DNA from: Myxococcales bacterium
GTDB lineage: Bacteria; Myxococcota; Polyangia; Fen-1088
Reading direction: 5' to 3'
DNA length: 6,421 nt
Assembly: GCA_003159055.1 (NCBI GenBank)
Contig: PMLH01000643.1
Span: 438-6,858 of the forward strand
Shown: positions 1-5,766 of the stretch, in pieces
Position numbering within the stretch: position 1 is the stretch's first letter
How the letters are laid out: each line of letters opens with the position of its first letter
The notes under the pieces: generated by a model
Told to the model about the DNA's origin: nothing
What the model saw: the letters and a program-made list of their open reading frames with translations, nothing else
Database searches by the model: none
Position numbers and translations under genes: made by a program

Positions 1-136
1 AACGGCAGTTGACCAGGAGGGTGGCAGTAACCGATTGTCCGGTAGCCATCGCGTTCACCACTATTGGCTCAGATACTCTGGATGCCGGGCGCGCGCAAGT
101 TCGCCAGCCTTTGGCGCGCTTCTCCGGAAGAGGCGT

Positions 137-718
137 CTACTCCAATTCGTTCGTGACCTTCGCCTGTACTTGTCCCGCCACGTCACCAGCGCTGGTCACA
201 TAGCCATCCCGGCTGAAGATCGCGAACTTGCTGCAGTCTGAGCCGGAGCTTCCCATGGCAACTGCAGTGAATTTGGCATCCGACCCGACGCCGCTTCCGG
301 AGTAGCCGGGCATGTACGTGTGGGGATCCGCCAAAGCGAACTTCAGGGCCTGCCAAACGTCGGTCCGCCAAGCTGCGCTTCCGCCTGGGCAACGGCCACC
401 AACCAGCTCGCAGCAATGCGGTGGGTTGTTGGTGCCATTTCCGGTGAGCCCGGTCGTTTCCCACACCCCGGCGGGGCCCGGGAATTGCTTGGGAAGCGCC
501 TGCGCATCGCCACCACCGGAGATGCTCGTGAAATCTGACATGTAGTAAGTGATGGACCCCGCCCACAACTTGTTGAGATGCCCAGCGGCTTCCGCGCTAC
601 GCGATTTCCTCACGTAGCGGGTGAAGGCCGGGATTGCGATGGCTGCGAGGGCGCCGATAATGAAGACCACAATCATCAGCTCGACCAGAGTGAAGCCGCG
701 GCTTTTTCGAGGGATCAT
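137..718 (-). CDS. Type IV pilin-like protein (prepilin with N-terminal cleavage/methylation motif)
   Basis: A 193-residue major- or minor-pilin-like protein, expected to be cut and N-methylated by prepilin peptidase and assembled into a type IV pilus or related fibre. Residues 1-8 form a short basic leader (MIPRKSRG). The prepilin motif G8|FTLVE follows, with the hallmark Glu at position 5 of the mature protein (E13), then a hydrophobic alpha-1 helix to about residue 30 containing the usual Pro (P30). The C-terminal globular part (about 45-193) carries four cysteines (C102, C103, C110, C162), a CC...GGRC segment and a 'W..LKFA..DPHTY' stretch, a style I associate with myxobacterial pilins. 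The start at 718 places the leader directly before the cleavage motif. A weak GGGAG lies about 10 nt upstream. A sigma-54-type promoter lies 26 nt upstream of the start by its predicted transcription start. No other pilus genes are in view, so major versus minor pilin is undecided. Assignment to the prepilin class is firm. Confidence 0.93.
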   Translation of the reverse strand: MIPRKSRGFTLVELMIVVFIIGALAAIAIPAFTRYVRKSRSAEAAGHLNKLWAGSITYYMSDFTSISGGGDAQALPKQFPGPAGVWETTGLTGNGTNNPPHCCELVGGRCPGGSAAWRTDVWQALKFALADPHTYMPGYSGSGVGSDAKFTAVAMGSSGSDCSKFAIFSRDGYVTSAGDVAGQVQAKVTNELE

Positions 719-754
719 TTGTCATTTGCTCCCAGGCAATGCGGGATGGAGTGC

Positions 755-770
755 TGCAGATGATATGCCA
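755..770 (-). promoter_or_regulatory. Putative sigma-54 (RpoN) -24/-12 promoter of the pilin gene
   Basis: Read on the minus strand the site is TGGCAT-ATCAT-CTGCA, against the sigma-54 consensus TGGCAC-N5-TTGCA. The invariant GG and GC are both present and exactly 10 nt apart. The predicted transcription start is near 744, giving a 26-nt leader that includes the GGGAG ribosome site before the ATG at 718. Sigma-54 control through a PilS/PilR-type system is well known for pilA genes, so the location makes sense. I did not find a convincing activator-binding site upstream. Confidence 0.68.
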
Positions 771-907
771 TAGCGCACCCCCTGCGAAACATCTTGGAAT
801 CTCGTCACCAACTGGAGGTATCGGCAGAAGTCTCCGGCGCTGTAGCACGTCGCCCTCGACGCTTTTTGTCCCTCCTCCTCCGCGAATTGACGAAAACCGT
901 CGGCCCC

Positions 908-940
908 AAAAGAAAAAGCGGACCCCACGGGGATCCGCTT
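908..940 (-). terminator. Intrinsic terminator after the acidic lipoprotein gene
   Basis: On the minus strand, a hairpin at 940-916 (AAGCGGATCCCC / GGGGTCCGCTT type arms, one internal mismatch, 3-nt loop) is followed at once by the U-tract TTTTTCTTTT (917-908). It begins 25 nt after the stop codon of the lipoprotein gene at 965. It would separate that transcript from the sigma-54-driven pilin gene downstream. Confidence 0.85.
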
Positions 941-964
941 CTCATAACTCAATAGGTAGAGGAC

Positions 965-1402
965 TCAGCCTGCGGAGCCGCCATCGACGGTGCCGCCATC
1001 AAGGGCACCGGTCTCAGGGTGGGAGCCAGCTTCGCTGGCCTGTGAATCAACGCCGCCGTCGATCGGCTTCACGGTCTCGGGGCCCTGCGTGTCAAGCTTG
1101 CCCTGTGTGTCGAGCTTGCCCGCGTCCGCCGGAAGGCCAGCTTCGGTGGTGCCAACCTCGACCGCAACCGACACATCGAGATTGGGCCCAGTCTCTGCAC
1201 CCTGGGGAACGTCAATCGCCACCTCGGGCCCTCCAAGTGGGGCGTCCGGGCTAGCCGGTACGTCCTTGTTGCCCGCGTCGGCCGGCTTGGCGCCGTCCGG
1301 CAGCACGCCGGTGTCGTTCTTGGTTGGGGTGCCGTTGTCGCTGCCGCAGCCCAAGGCCGCTAGCGAGACCACAAATAGGGTGACTGCAAACTTCCTCATC
1401 AT
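965..1402 (-). CDS. Small acidic low-complexity lipoprotein
   Basis: A 145-residue predicted lipoprotein of unknown function. The N-terminus has a basic start (MMRK), a hydrophobic stretch (about 5-17) and a lipobox LAALGC, with Cys19 as the predicted lipidated residue. Gly20 at +2 does not suggest an inner-membrane retention signal. The rest of the chain is rich in Asp, Gly, Pro, Ala and Thr, strongly acidic, with almost no aromatic residues. It resembles the unstructured linkers that tether surface domains in myxobacterial lipoproteins, but no globular domain follows. A tandem KLDTQG repeat sits at about residues 96-107. The start is supported by AGGAG at 1411-1415 (minus strand), about 8 nt upstream. 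The ATG-ATG pair leaves a one-codon ambiguity. It is transcribed divergently from aat and ends at a good terminator. Function cannot be inferred. Lipoprotein status is fairly certain from the signal. Confidence 0.82.
   Translation of the reverse strand: MMRKFAVTLFVVSLAALGCGSDNGTPTKNDTGVLPDGAKPADAGNKDVPASPDAPLGGPEVAIDVPQGAETGPNLDVSVAVEVGTTEAGLPADAGKLDTQGKLDTQGPETVKPIDGGVDSQASEAGSHPETGALDGGTVDGGSAG
1083..1118. repeat. 18-bp tandem duplication inside the lipoprotein gene
   Basis: Two adjacent 18-nt units (1083-1100 and 1101-1118) match at 16 of 18 positions and encode the doubled hexapeptide KLDTQG. The length is a multiple of three, so unit gain or loss would keep the frame. It looks like a small in-frame slippage duplication in a low-complexity chain. 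Confidence 0.85.
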
Positions 1403-1449
1403 CGCCTTCTCTCCTGAGTTTGTTCTCTGCCGAATCGCTTTGGCGCGGG

Positions 1450-1477
1450 ATACTACTCAGATCGTTACAAAAGTAAA
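1450..1477 (-). promoter_or_regulatory. Possible sigma-70-type promoter for the acidic lipoprotein gene
   Basis: On the minus strand, TTTACT (1477-1472) and TAGTAT (1455-1450) are separated by 16 nt. Each matches four of six consensus bases. The site lies about 48 nt upstream of the start codon in the AT-richest part of the divergent spacer. The match is modest and housekeeping promoters of high-GC bacteria vary, so this is tentative. Confidence 0.35.
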
Positions 1478-1483
1478 ACTTTT
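1469..1483. repeat. Short perfect inverted repeat in the divergent promoter region
   Basis: AAAAGT-aaa-ACTTTT, two 6-bp arms with a 3-bp spacer. It overlaps the putative -35 element of the minus-strand promoter and sits about 90 bp upstream of aat. It could be an operator serving one or both genes, or simply an A/T-rich stretch that is symmetric by chance. Confidence 0.4.
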
Positions 1484-1570
1484 TCGCGTTGGGCATTCTC
1501 GTGGTCTCCTTCACGTCTTCCAGAAGGAAAATCGCGCGCCGCCCCAGGCGCGCAGAGAAGAAGGCGCGAA

Positions 1571-2218
1571 ATGCCACGATTCAAAGACTCCGCCAAAAAC
1601 GAGCAAGACTTGGACAGCCAAGGTCTGGTGGCGGTCGGCGGAACCCTGGACCCCGATTTGTTGGAAAAGGCCTATCGACGGGGGATCTTCCCTTGGTCCT
1701 CCGATCCAGCGGTGACCTGGTGGTGCCCGGATCCGCGGGCGGTCTTCGAGCTGGACGGCTTCCAGGTCGCGCGGAGCCTGCGCAAGAGGATCCGCCAGTC
1801 CGGCTGGACCTTTCACCTCGATCGCGACTTCGAAGGAACCATGCGGCGATGTGCGGAGGCGACGCCGGATCGGCCGAGCACATGGATTTCAGATGAGTTC
1901 GTCAAGGCCTATGGCGAGCTCCATCGCCGCGGGATCGCACACAGCGTCGAGGTCTACCAGGATGACGAGCCGGTCGGCGGTCTCTACGGTGTCGCCTTTG
2001 GCGGCTTCTTTGGTGGCGAATCGATGTTCCACCGGCGCTCGGACGCGTCCAAGGCTGCTTTGGTCCACCTGGTCGGGCATCTTCGTTCCCGCGGTTTCCT
2101 CCTGCTTGATGCTCAAGTCATGAATCCGCACCTTCGCAGCCTGGGTGCGCGTGATATTCCGCGGGCTGAGTTTCTGCGACGACTGCAGCGCGCGCTTGCC
2201 GTCAAGGTGACGTTTTGA
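1571..2218 (+). CDS. aat: Leucyl/phenylalanyl-tRNA--protein transferase
   Basis: A cytosolic enzyme of the bacterial N-degron pathway. It moves Leu or Phe from its aminoacyl-tRNA onto proteins with N-terminal Arg or Lys, marking them for ClpS/ClpAP. The 215 residues are close to the usual family length. Family signatures appear in order: GLVAVGGTLDPDLLEKAYRRG (about 18-38) running into GIFPW (38-42), WWCPDPRAV (50-58), WISDEFVKAY (105-114), AHSVEVY (123-129), GGLYGV (136-141), FGGESMF with Glu150, DASKAAL (158-164), and LLDAQ with Gln182 followed by HLRSLGA..IPR. Glu150 and Gln182 correspond to the conserved Glu and Gln of the E. coli active-site region; the Cys before that Gln in E. coli is Ala here. 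The start is supported by AGAAGAAGG at 1556-1564, 6 nt upstream. The next gene follows after 43 bp on the same strand, so co-transcription is likely. Identification is secure. Confidence 0.97.
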   Translation: MPRFKDSAKNEQDLDSQGLVAVGGTLDPDLLEKAYRRGIFPWSSDPAVTWWCPDPRAVFELDGFQVARSLRKRIRQSGWTFHLDRDFEGTMRRCAEATPDRPSTWISDEFVKAYGELHRRGIAHSVEVYQDDEPVGGLYGVAFGGFFGGESMFHRRSDASKAALVHLVGHLRSRGFLLLDAQVMNPHLRSLGARDIPRAEFLRRLQRALAVKVTF

Positions 2219-2261
2219 GAAACCAAGGCCTTCAGCAACCACGCCTCGGCGACCGTCGGCT

Positions 2262-3095
2262 ATGATGCAAGCCATGCCTTCGAGAGGCGGACGAATTCTT
2301 CCAGGCCTGCTGTTTTCGACCATGGTTGCGGCCGTGCTGATGGCCGCCGGTGTGTGCGCGAAGCCCGCGGTTCGACCTTCGTCCACGGCCGATCTGCGAC
2401 TGGAGGTGCTGCACACCTATCCGCACGACAACCGGGCTTTTACCCAGGGCTTGCTCATGTTCGACGGCAAGCTGTACGAAGGGACAGGCCTCTACGGTCG
2501 CTCGTCGGTTCGCCGCGTCGACCTGGCGAGTGGCATGGTCGAGGCGCAGGCCGTGCTTCCCGCCGAGCTTTTCGGCGAAGGGTTGGCGCGCGTGGGGCAG
2601 AGGCTTGTCCAGCTAACCTGGAAGAACGGCAAGGCCCTGGTGTGGGACTTGGGCACGCTCACGAAAGTGGCGGAATTTTCCTACGAAGGCGAAGGTTGGG
2701 GATTGTGCTTCGACGGCAGGCGCCTGGTGATGAGCGACGGCAGCGACCGATTAACGTTTCGCAATCCGACCACCTTCGACAAGGAAGGCGAGGTCCGTGT
2801 TCGCCGCGGCGGGAAGCCGGTCGGCAATCTCAACGAGCTCGAGTGCGTGCGTGGTGTGGTCTACGCCAACGTCTGGCAGGACAACCACATTGCGCGCATC
2901 GATGCTGTCACCGGCGAGGTGACCGGCTGGATCGATGCTTCCGGCTTGCTCGACAGGTCCGAGTCCGGGTCGACCGACGTGCTCAACGGAATCGCCGAGA
3001 TGGAAGGCTCGGGCCACCTTCTGGTCACCGGAAAACTTTGGCCGCACCTTTACGAGGTCCAAATCGTACCTGCCGCGAAAGATGAACTGAAATGA
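2262..3095 (+). CDS. Secreted glutaminyl-peptide cyclotransferase (plant/bacterial type)
   Basis: Predicted to convert N-terminal Gln of exported proteins or peptides to pyroglutamate, releasing ammonia. The 277-residue chain starts with a Sec-type signal (basic residues to about 11, hydrophobic about 13-32). The following part has the repeated blade pattern of the five-bladed beta-propeller glutaminyl cyclase family (Pfam Glu_cyclase_2): HDNRAFTQGLLMFDGKLYEGTGLYG (about 55-79, in pieces), R..DL..G (84-91), FGEGLA (104-109), LTWKNG (118-123), EGWGLCFDG (144-152), LVMSDGSD (155-162), NLNELE (189-194), YANVWQDNHIARID (201-214), VLNGIA (240-245). The FTQGL, EGTG, GWGL and NELE motifs are typical. 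Cys32 is not in a good lipobox (AGVC), so I favour a soluble periplasmic or secreted form. The start is uncertain: ATG codons at 2262, 2265 and 2274 all lack a clear Shine-Dalgarno site. The stop overlaps the next start by ATGA, suggesting translational coupling. The family call is strong; the substrate is unknown. Confidence 0.9.
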   Translation: MMQAMPSRGGRILPGLLFSTMVAAVLMAAGVCAKPAVRPSSTADLRLEVLHTYPHDNRAFTQGLLMFDGKLYEGTGLYGRSSVRRVDLASGMVEAQAVLPAELFGEGLARVGQRLVQLTWKNGKALVWDLGTLTKVAEFSYEGEGWGLCFDGRRLVMSDGSDRLTFRNPTTFDKEGEVRVRRGGKPVGNLNELECVRGVVYANVWQDNHIARIDAVTGEVTGWIDASGLLDRSESGSTDVLNGIAEMEGSGHLLVTGKLWPHLYEVQIVPAAKDELK

Positions 3096-4336
3096 CACGA
3101 ACACCCGATCGGGGCGCCTGTCTCGTCGCACTTGCAGCCTTGTCCGCGACGCTACTCACGGCATCGGACCTTGTCGCCGAGCCTGGCGATGACATCTCTG
3201 TCTCTGCGCTGACGTTCGGGCCGGGGGACCATCCCTTCTTCAAGTTCGGGCACAACGCGATCCTCGTGCAGCCGAAGAATTCGCTTGGCTTGGTCTACAA
3301 CTTCGGCACCTTCGCCTTCGATTCGCCCGCCCTGATCCCCAAGTTCCTGCGCGGGAAATTCATGTATTGGCTGTCGGTTTCGGGCGTCGAGGACACCCTG
3401 GAGTCCTACGCTGCCGCCAATCGATCCATTCTCGCACAAGAGCTGGACCTGACCCCCGCCCAGCGATGGAGCTTGTGGCAAGCCTTGCGCATCAACGCCC
3501 GCCCGGAGAATCGCGAATACCTTTACGACTATTTCTACGACAACTGCTCGACCCGCGTGCGCGACGCCATCGATCGCGTGGTCGGGGGCCGGGTGCGCGC
3601 GGCCGGTCGAGCCCGGGTTCCGATGACCTTTCGGGATCACGCTGTGCGCATGACGGCCGACCTGTGGCCGGAGGCGGTCGGCATCAACCTGGGGCTCGGC
3701 CGCTCTGCCGACGTGCCGCTCGACCGCTGGGACGAATCCTTCTTGCCGGATCGCCTGGCCGACCTTCTTCGGCAGGTGCGGATCCCTGACAGCGTCGGTG
3801 AGAAGAACCTGGTCAAGACCGAGAGACTCCTTCACCAAGCCCTTCGGCCTGACAAACCCGCCCAGCCCCCCAGCTGGACGTCGTATTTCCTTCTGGTGGG
3901 GCTTGCCGTGGGGGGAGGGCTGTTTGGGCTCGGGCGACTTCGGAGCTCGGCCCCTGCCCGAGTGTTGCTGGGATGCGGCGCGTCTCTGATCGGCCTCACG
4001 TTCGGTTTTGTCGGCCTCAGCCTGGTTCTGCTCTGGGCCTTCACCAACCACAGAATCGCGCATGCAAACGCCAACATTATGCAGTTTGCGCCCTGGTCCG
4101 TGGCGCTGGCGGTCTATGGAATAGGGGTGGCTTTGGGGCGGGCTCGCGCCATCAAGAGAGCGCAGGTCTTGGCCTGGTTGGCCGCTGCCTTCTCGCTGCT
4201 GGGAATCCTCTGCAAGATTCTGCCCGGCCTTGGCCAGAGCAATTGGCCTTTTATTGTGCTGTGTCTGCCGATTTGGACCGGCCTTTGGGCCGGGCTGCGC
4301 AGTCTGCCTCGGCGGGCTCAGGAGACCGAACAGTAG
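3092..4336 (+). CDS. DUF4105 / Lnb-type membrane protein (possible lipoprotein N-acyltransferase)
   Basis: A 414-residue inner-membrane protein with an exported N-terminal domain. Residues about 8-29 form a signal peptide or anchor. Residues about 34-230 match the DUF4105 family, now called the Lnb N-terminal periplasmic domain: FKFGHNAI with His54, LGLVYNFGTFAFD (65-77), KFLRGKFMYWLS (84-95), Y...NRS (106-112), and PENREYLYDYFYDNCSTRVRD (138-158, in parts) with Cys152. Five or so hydrophobic segments follow (about 264-282, 290-317, 333-350, 357-376, 385-402). Between the second and third is NHRIAHANANIMQFAPW, the H...N.N...P loop seen in many full-length family members. Characterised Lnb from Bacteroides N-acylates the N-terminal Cys of lipoproteins; His54 and Cys152 would be candidate catalytic residues of a thiol mechanism. 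That function is an inference here, since DUF4105 is broad. The start overlaps the cyclotransferase stop (ATGA), so coupled translation is expected. Family assignment is strong, activity tentative. Confidence 0.85.
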   Translation: MTRTPDRGACLVALAALSATLLTASDLVAEPGDDISVSALTFGPGDHPFFKFGHNAILVQPKNSLGLVYNFGTFAFDSPALIPKFLRGKFMYWLSVSGVEDTLESYAAANRSILAQELDLTPAQRWSLWQALRINARPENREYLYDYFYDNCSTRVRDAIDRVVGGRVRAAGRARVPMTFRDHAVRMTADLWPEAVGINLGLGRSADVPLDRWDESFLPDRLADLLRQVRIPDSVGEKNLVKTERLLHQALRPDKPAQPPSWTSYFLLVGLAVGGGLFGLGRLRSSAPARVLLGCGASLIGLTFGFVGLSLVLLWAFTNHRIAHANANIMQFAPWSVALAVYGIGVALGRARAIKRAQVLAWLAAAFSLLGILCKILPGLGQSNWPFIVLCLPIWTGLWAGLRSLPRRAQETEQ

Positions 4337-4547
4337 GACAGCTGCATGGGGGACAGCCGCCCCAAAACCGTCGGGCAGGTGCTTTTTCCTGGATTGTCTT
4401 GGAAGAGATCGATGGTAAGGTGTCAGTATACGCACGTCACTTTCGGCTAGGGTATGACCTGCGAATACCTGCCGACCGACGCCAGAGCTTAAGAGTCACC
4501 TCGCAACCGTCCCTGCCCGAAGTCCCTCGCGCGAAGGAGGAAGTCGC
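4337..4547. other. Intergenic spacer, no gene seen
   Basis: A 211-bp spacer between the DUF4105 gene and the next plus-strand gene. A short hairpin (TGGGG...CCCCA) lies about 20 nt after the DUF4105 stop but lacks a following T-tract. I found no promoter element matching consensus well enough to call. A strong AAGGAGG ribosome site (4534-4540) ends the spacer, 7 nt before the ATG. The length and the fresh ribosome site suggest a new transcription unit begins here. Confidence 0.5.
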
Positions 4548-5333
4548 ATGATCGAGAATGAAGATTCCGTAGTGACTTCGCTGAATGAACTGCGGAAGCT
4601 GAAGAACGAGCGAATTACCCGGCAGTCACAGTCGCGGCCAGTCAGCGTGGGCAACCGCGCAGCGGCTCTGGCGGAAGATCCGCTCGCTGACCAGATGACG
4701 CCGCCACCCGTGCAGGGCATCGCTGCTGTCGCGGCGGCACATGCGCCGGCATCCTTCGACCAGGATGCAGCGTTTGCCGCGCCGCTGGCGAATCGTTTCG
4801 CACCTGCCCCGGCGGCATTCGACCGCGTTCCGGTGCAAGCGCCCCCTGTCATCCAGACCAAGACGTCCTACAAGGCGGCGGTCCTGGTGACCGTGTTGCT
4901 GGGCGGCGCGGGCGTCGCGGGCTACATGAAGTTGCAGCAAGACACGCAGGCCCTGATCACCGCCAAAGAGGCTGCGATCAAGAGCTCCGAAGAGGCTCGC
5001 ATGAGGTCGGTCGAGGCGGCTGCCAAAGCCGACCAGGTAGCCAAGACCAATCTGCGCCAGTGCGAGGACAAGCTGAAGACCAGCCTGGCCTCTGCCGCCG
5101 TTGCGCCGGCAGAGCCCGCTGCCGCGGCGGTCGCGCCCGTGGTGGAAAAGAAGTCCACCGTGGCCACGAAGGCCGCGCGCGGTGGCCACCGCCCGGCCGC
5201 CCGCCCCGCCAGGCAGACCGCCCAAGCCGCCCCGGCTGCCAGAGAGCCCAAGGAGAAGAGTGGCGACGTTCCCAACATCGCCAAGAAGAAGAAGGTAGAC
5301 AACGACCCGTTGGCGGGCCTCGGCAAACTGTGA
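4548..5333 (+). CDS. Single-pass membrane protein with coiled coil and Pro/Ala/Lys-rich tail, unknown function
   Basis: A 261-residue protein that I cannot assign to a named family. In order: a charged N-terminal segment IENEDSVVTSLNELRKLKNER (2-22, in pieces) reading like a conserved short motif; a Pro/Ala-rich linker (about 30-105); one membrane helix (about 109-127); a helical, probably coiled-coil segment (about 128-178) with a lone Cys172; and an Ala/Pro/Lys/Arg-rich basic tail (180-250). The tail ends in KKKKVDNDPLAGLGKL. The tetrapeptide DPLA occurs twice, at 44-47 before the helix and 253-256 near the C-terminus. No N-terminal signal precedes the helix, so the N-terminus is probably cytoplasmic and the tail periplasmic, though the many basic residues in the tail argue for caution. 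AAGGAGG 7 nt upstream fixes the start. I recall 'DSV..SLNEL' openings in other myxobacterial proteins, which is recollection and not a search result. A T6 run (5334-5339) directly follows the stop but no strong stem precedes it. Confidence 0.8.
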   Translation: MIENEDSVVTSLNELRKLKNERITRQSQSRPVSVGNRAAALAEDPLADQMTPPPVQGIAAVAAAHAPASFDQDAAFAAPLANRFAPAPAAFDRVPVQAPPVIQTKTSYKAAVLVTVLLGGAGVAGYMKLQQDTQALITAKEAAIKSSEEARMRSVEAAAKADQVAKTNLRQCEDKLKTSLASAAVAPAEPAAAAVAPVVEKKSTVATKAARGGHRPAARPARQTAQAAPAAREPKEKSGDVPNIAKKKKVDNDPLAGLGKL

Positions 5334-5352
5334 TTTTTTGACGAACGGGCCG

Positions 5353-5375
5353 GTATGCCTGACCCTGAGGCATGC
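5353..5375 (+). promoter_or_regulatory. Hairpin covering the start codon of the 86-residue gene
   Basis: Arms 5353-5360 and 5368-5375 pair over 8 bp (ATGCCT/AGGCAT core, plus one G-T and one G-C pair) around a 7-nt loop. The ATG at 5372-5374 lies wholly in the 3' arm. No T-tract follows, so it does not look like a terminator in this direction. It could reduce initiation or make it dependent on upstream translation. Confidence 0.45.
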
Positions 5376-5632
5376 TGCCCGCAACCGACGACACAGCGTA
5401 TTTCGATAGCTGCAAGCAAGAGCTTCTCGACGAGCACAGCGGCAAGTTTGCCGTGGTGTGCGGACGGAGGCTGGTAGGCGTGCATACCTCGCTCGACCTG
5501 GCACTCAAGGCTGCTGCAGACGCCTTCGGCAATGGGGCGCTGTCGGACGGTGCGCCCGTTCTCATCAATGAGATCGGCGAAGCCCCGCGCGTGCGTGTGG
5601 TCGCGCAGTCCCGCCGCCCCGTCACCCCCTGA
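5372..5632 (+). CDS. Small protein of unknown function
   Basis: An 86-residue, probably cytoplasmic protein with no signal or membrane segment. Residues 10-55 (YFDSCKQELLDEHSGKFAVV, then CGRRLVGVHTSLDLALKAA, then ADAFG) suggest a small alpha/beta fold: helix, a short beta hairpin ending in 'G..', helix, then a strand around PVLINEIGE (62-70). The pattern 'GKFAVV.GR.LVGVH.S...AL..A...FG' recalls small uncharacterised proteins that carry DUF5678-like segments, but I hold that loosely. An in-frame TGA at 5366-5368 excludes an upstream start in this frame. The only nearby Shine-Dalgarno-like bases (GAGG) sit 1 nt before the ATG, too close to be normal, and the ATG is inside a hairpin. It follows the membrane-protein gene after 38 bp on the same strand. 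It is probably real, given protein-like composition and uninterrupted frame, but unproven. Confidence 0.6.
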   Translation: MLPATDDTAYFDSCKQELLDEHSGKFAVVCGRRLVGVHTSLDLALKAAADAFGNGALSDGAPVLINEIGEAPRVRVVAQSRRPVTP

Positions 5633-5652
5633 CCACCAGCCAGCCCGCCTCA

Positions 5653-5671
5653 CGGGTGCTCTTCGCACCCG
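5653..5671 (+). terminator. Possible stem-loop terminator after the small gene
   Basis: CGGGTGC-tcttc-GCACCCG forms a perfect 7-bp GC-rich stem with a 5-nt loop, starting 21 nt after the stop at 5632. There is no T-tract behind it, so it is not a canonical intrinsic terminator. It may act in 3'-end stabilisation or as a weak terminator. Confidence 0.35.
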
Positions 5672-5766
5672 GTCAAGGTGCCGGGGAGCGCTGGGACACG
5701 GGCGGGGAGCCCTCGCTTCGCTGCCCTTGGCGGCGGCGAATTGGGAACCCTCCCTGCGGCTTGAGT

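Noticed and set aside
91..119. GC-rich stems downstream of the pilin gene (CGCCA...TGGCG and GCGCGC arms)
   Set aside because: No T-tract follows on the minus strand and two alternative foldings compete, so a terminator call would be weak.
597..848. GTG-started 83-residue minus-strand frame overlapping the pilin start, preceded by a purine-rich AGGAGGAGG tract at about 869-880
   Set aside because: The purine tract is too far from the GTG, the frame runs across the sigma-54 promoter and into the pilin gene in another frame, and the product has no recognisable features.
941..975. tRNA-like string ACTCAATAGGTAGAG resembling a D-arm
   Set aside because: No acceptor stem, anticodon arm or GTTCGA-type T-arm can be placed around it, and it overlaps the end of the lipoprotein gene.
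2338..2355. Lipobox reading of the cyclase signal peptide (Cys32)
   Set aside because: The residues before Cys are AGV, so the -1 position is Val and not Gly/Ala/Ser; a plain Sec signal is more likely.
3078..3095. KDEL-like C-terminus (KDELK) of the glutaminyl cyclase
   Set aside because: The ER retention signal has no meaning in bacteria and the sequence does not end in KDEL; coincidence.
3152..4435. A 427-residue open frame on the minus strand opposite the DUF4105 gene
   Set aside because: It is fully antisense to a gene with clear family motifs, and its translation is Pro/Arg/Gly/Gln-rich with no motif. Long antisense frames are expected in high-GC coding DNA.
4626..5504. A 292-residue minus-strand open frame, and others of 215-248 residues, opposite the single-pass membrane protein gene
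   Set aside because: Arg/Gly/Cys-rich shadow translations without ribosome sites; the plus-strand gene has a strong AAGGAGG and sensible domains.
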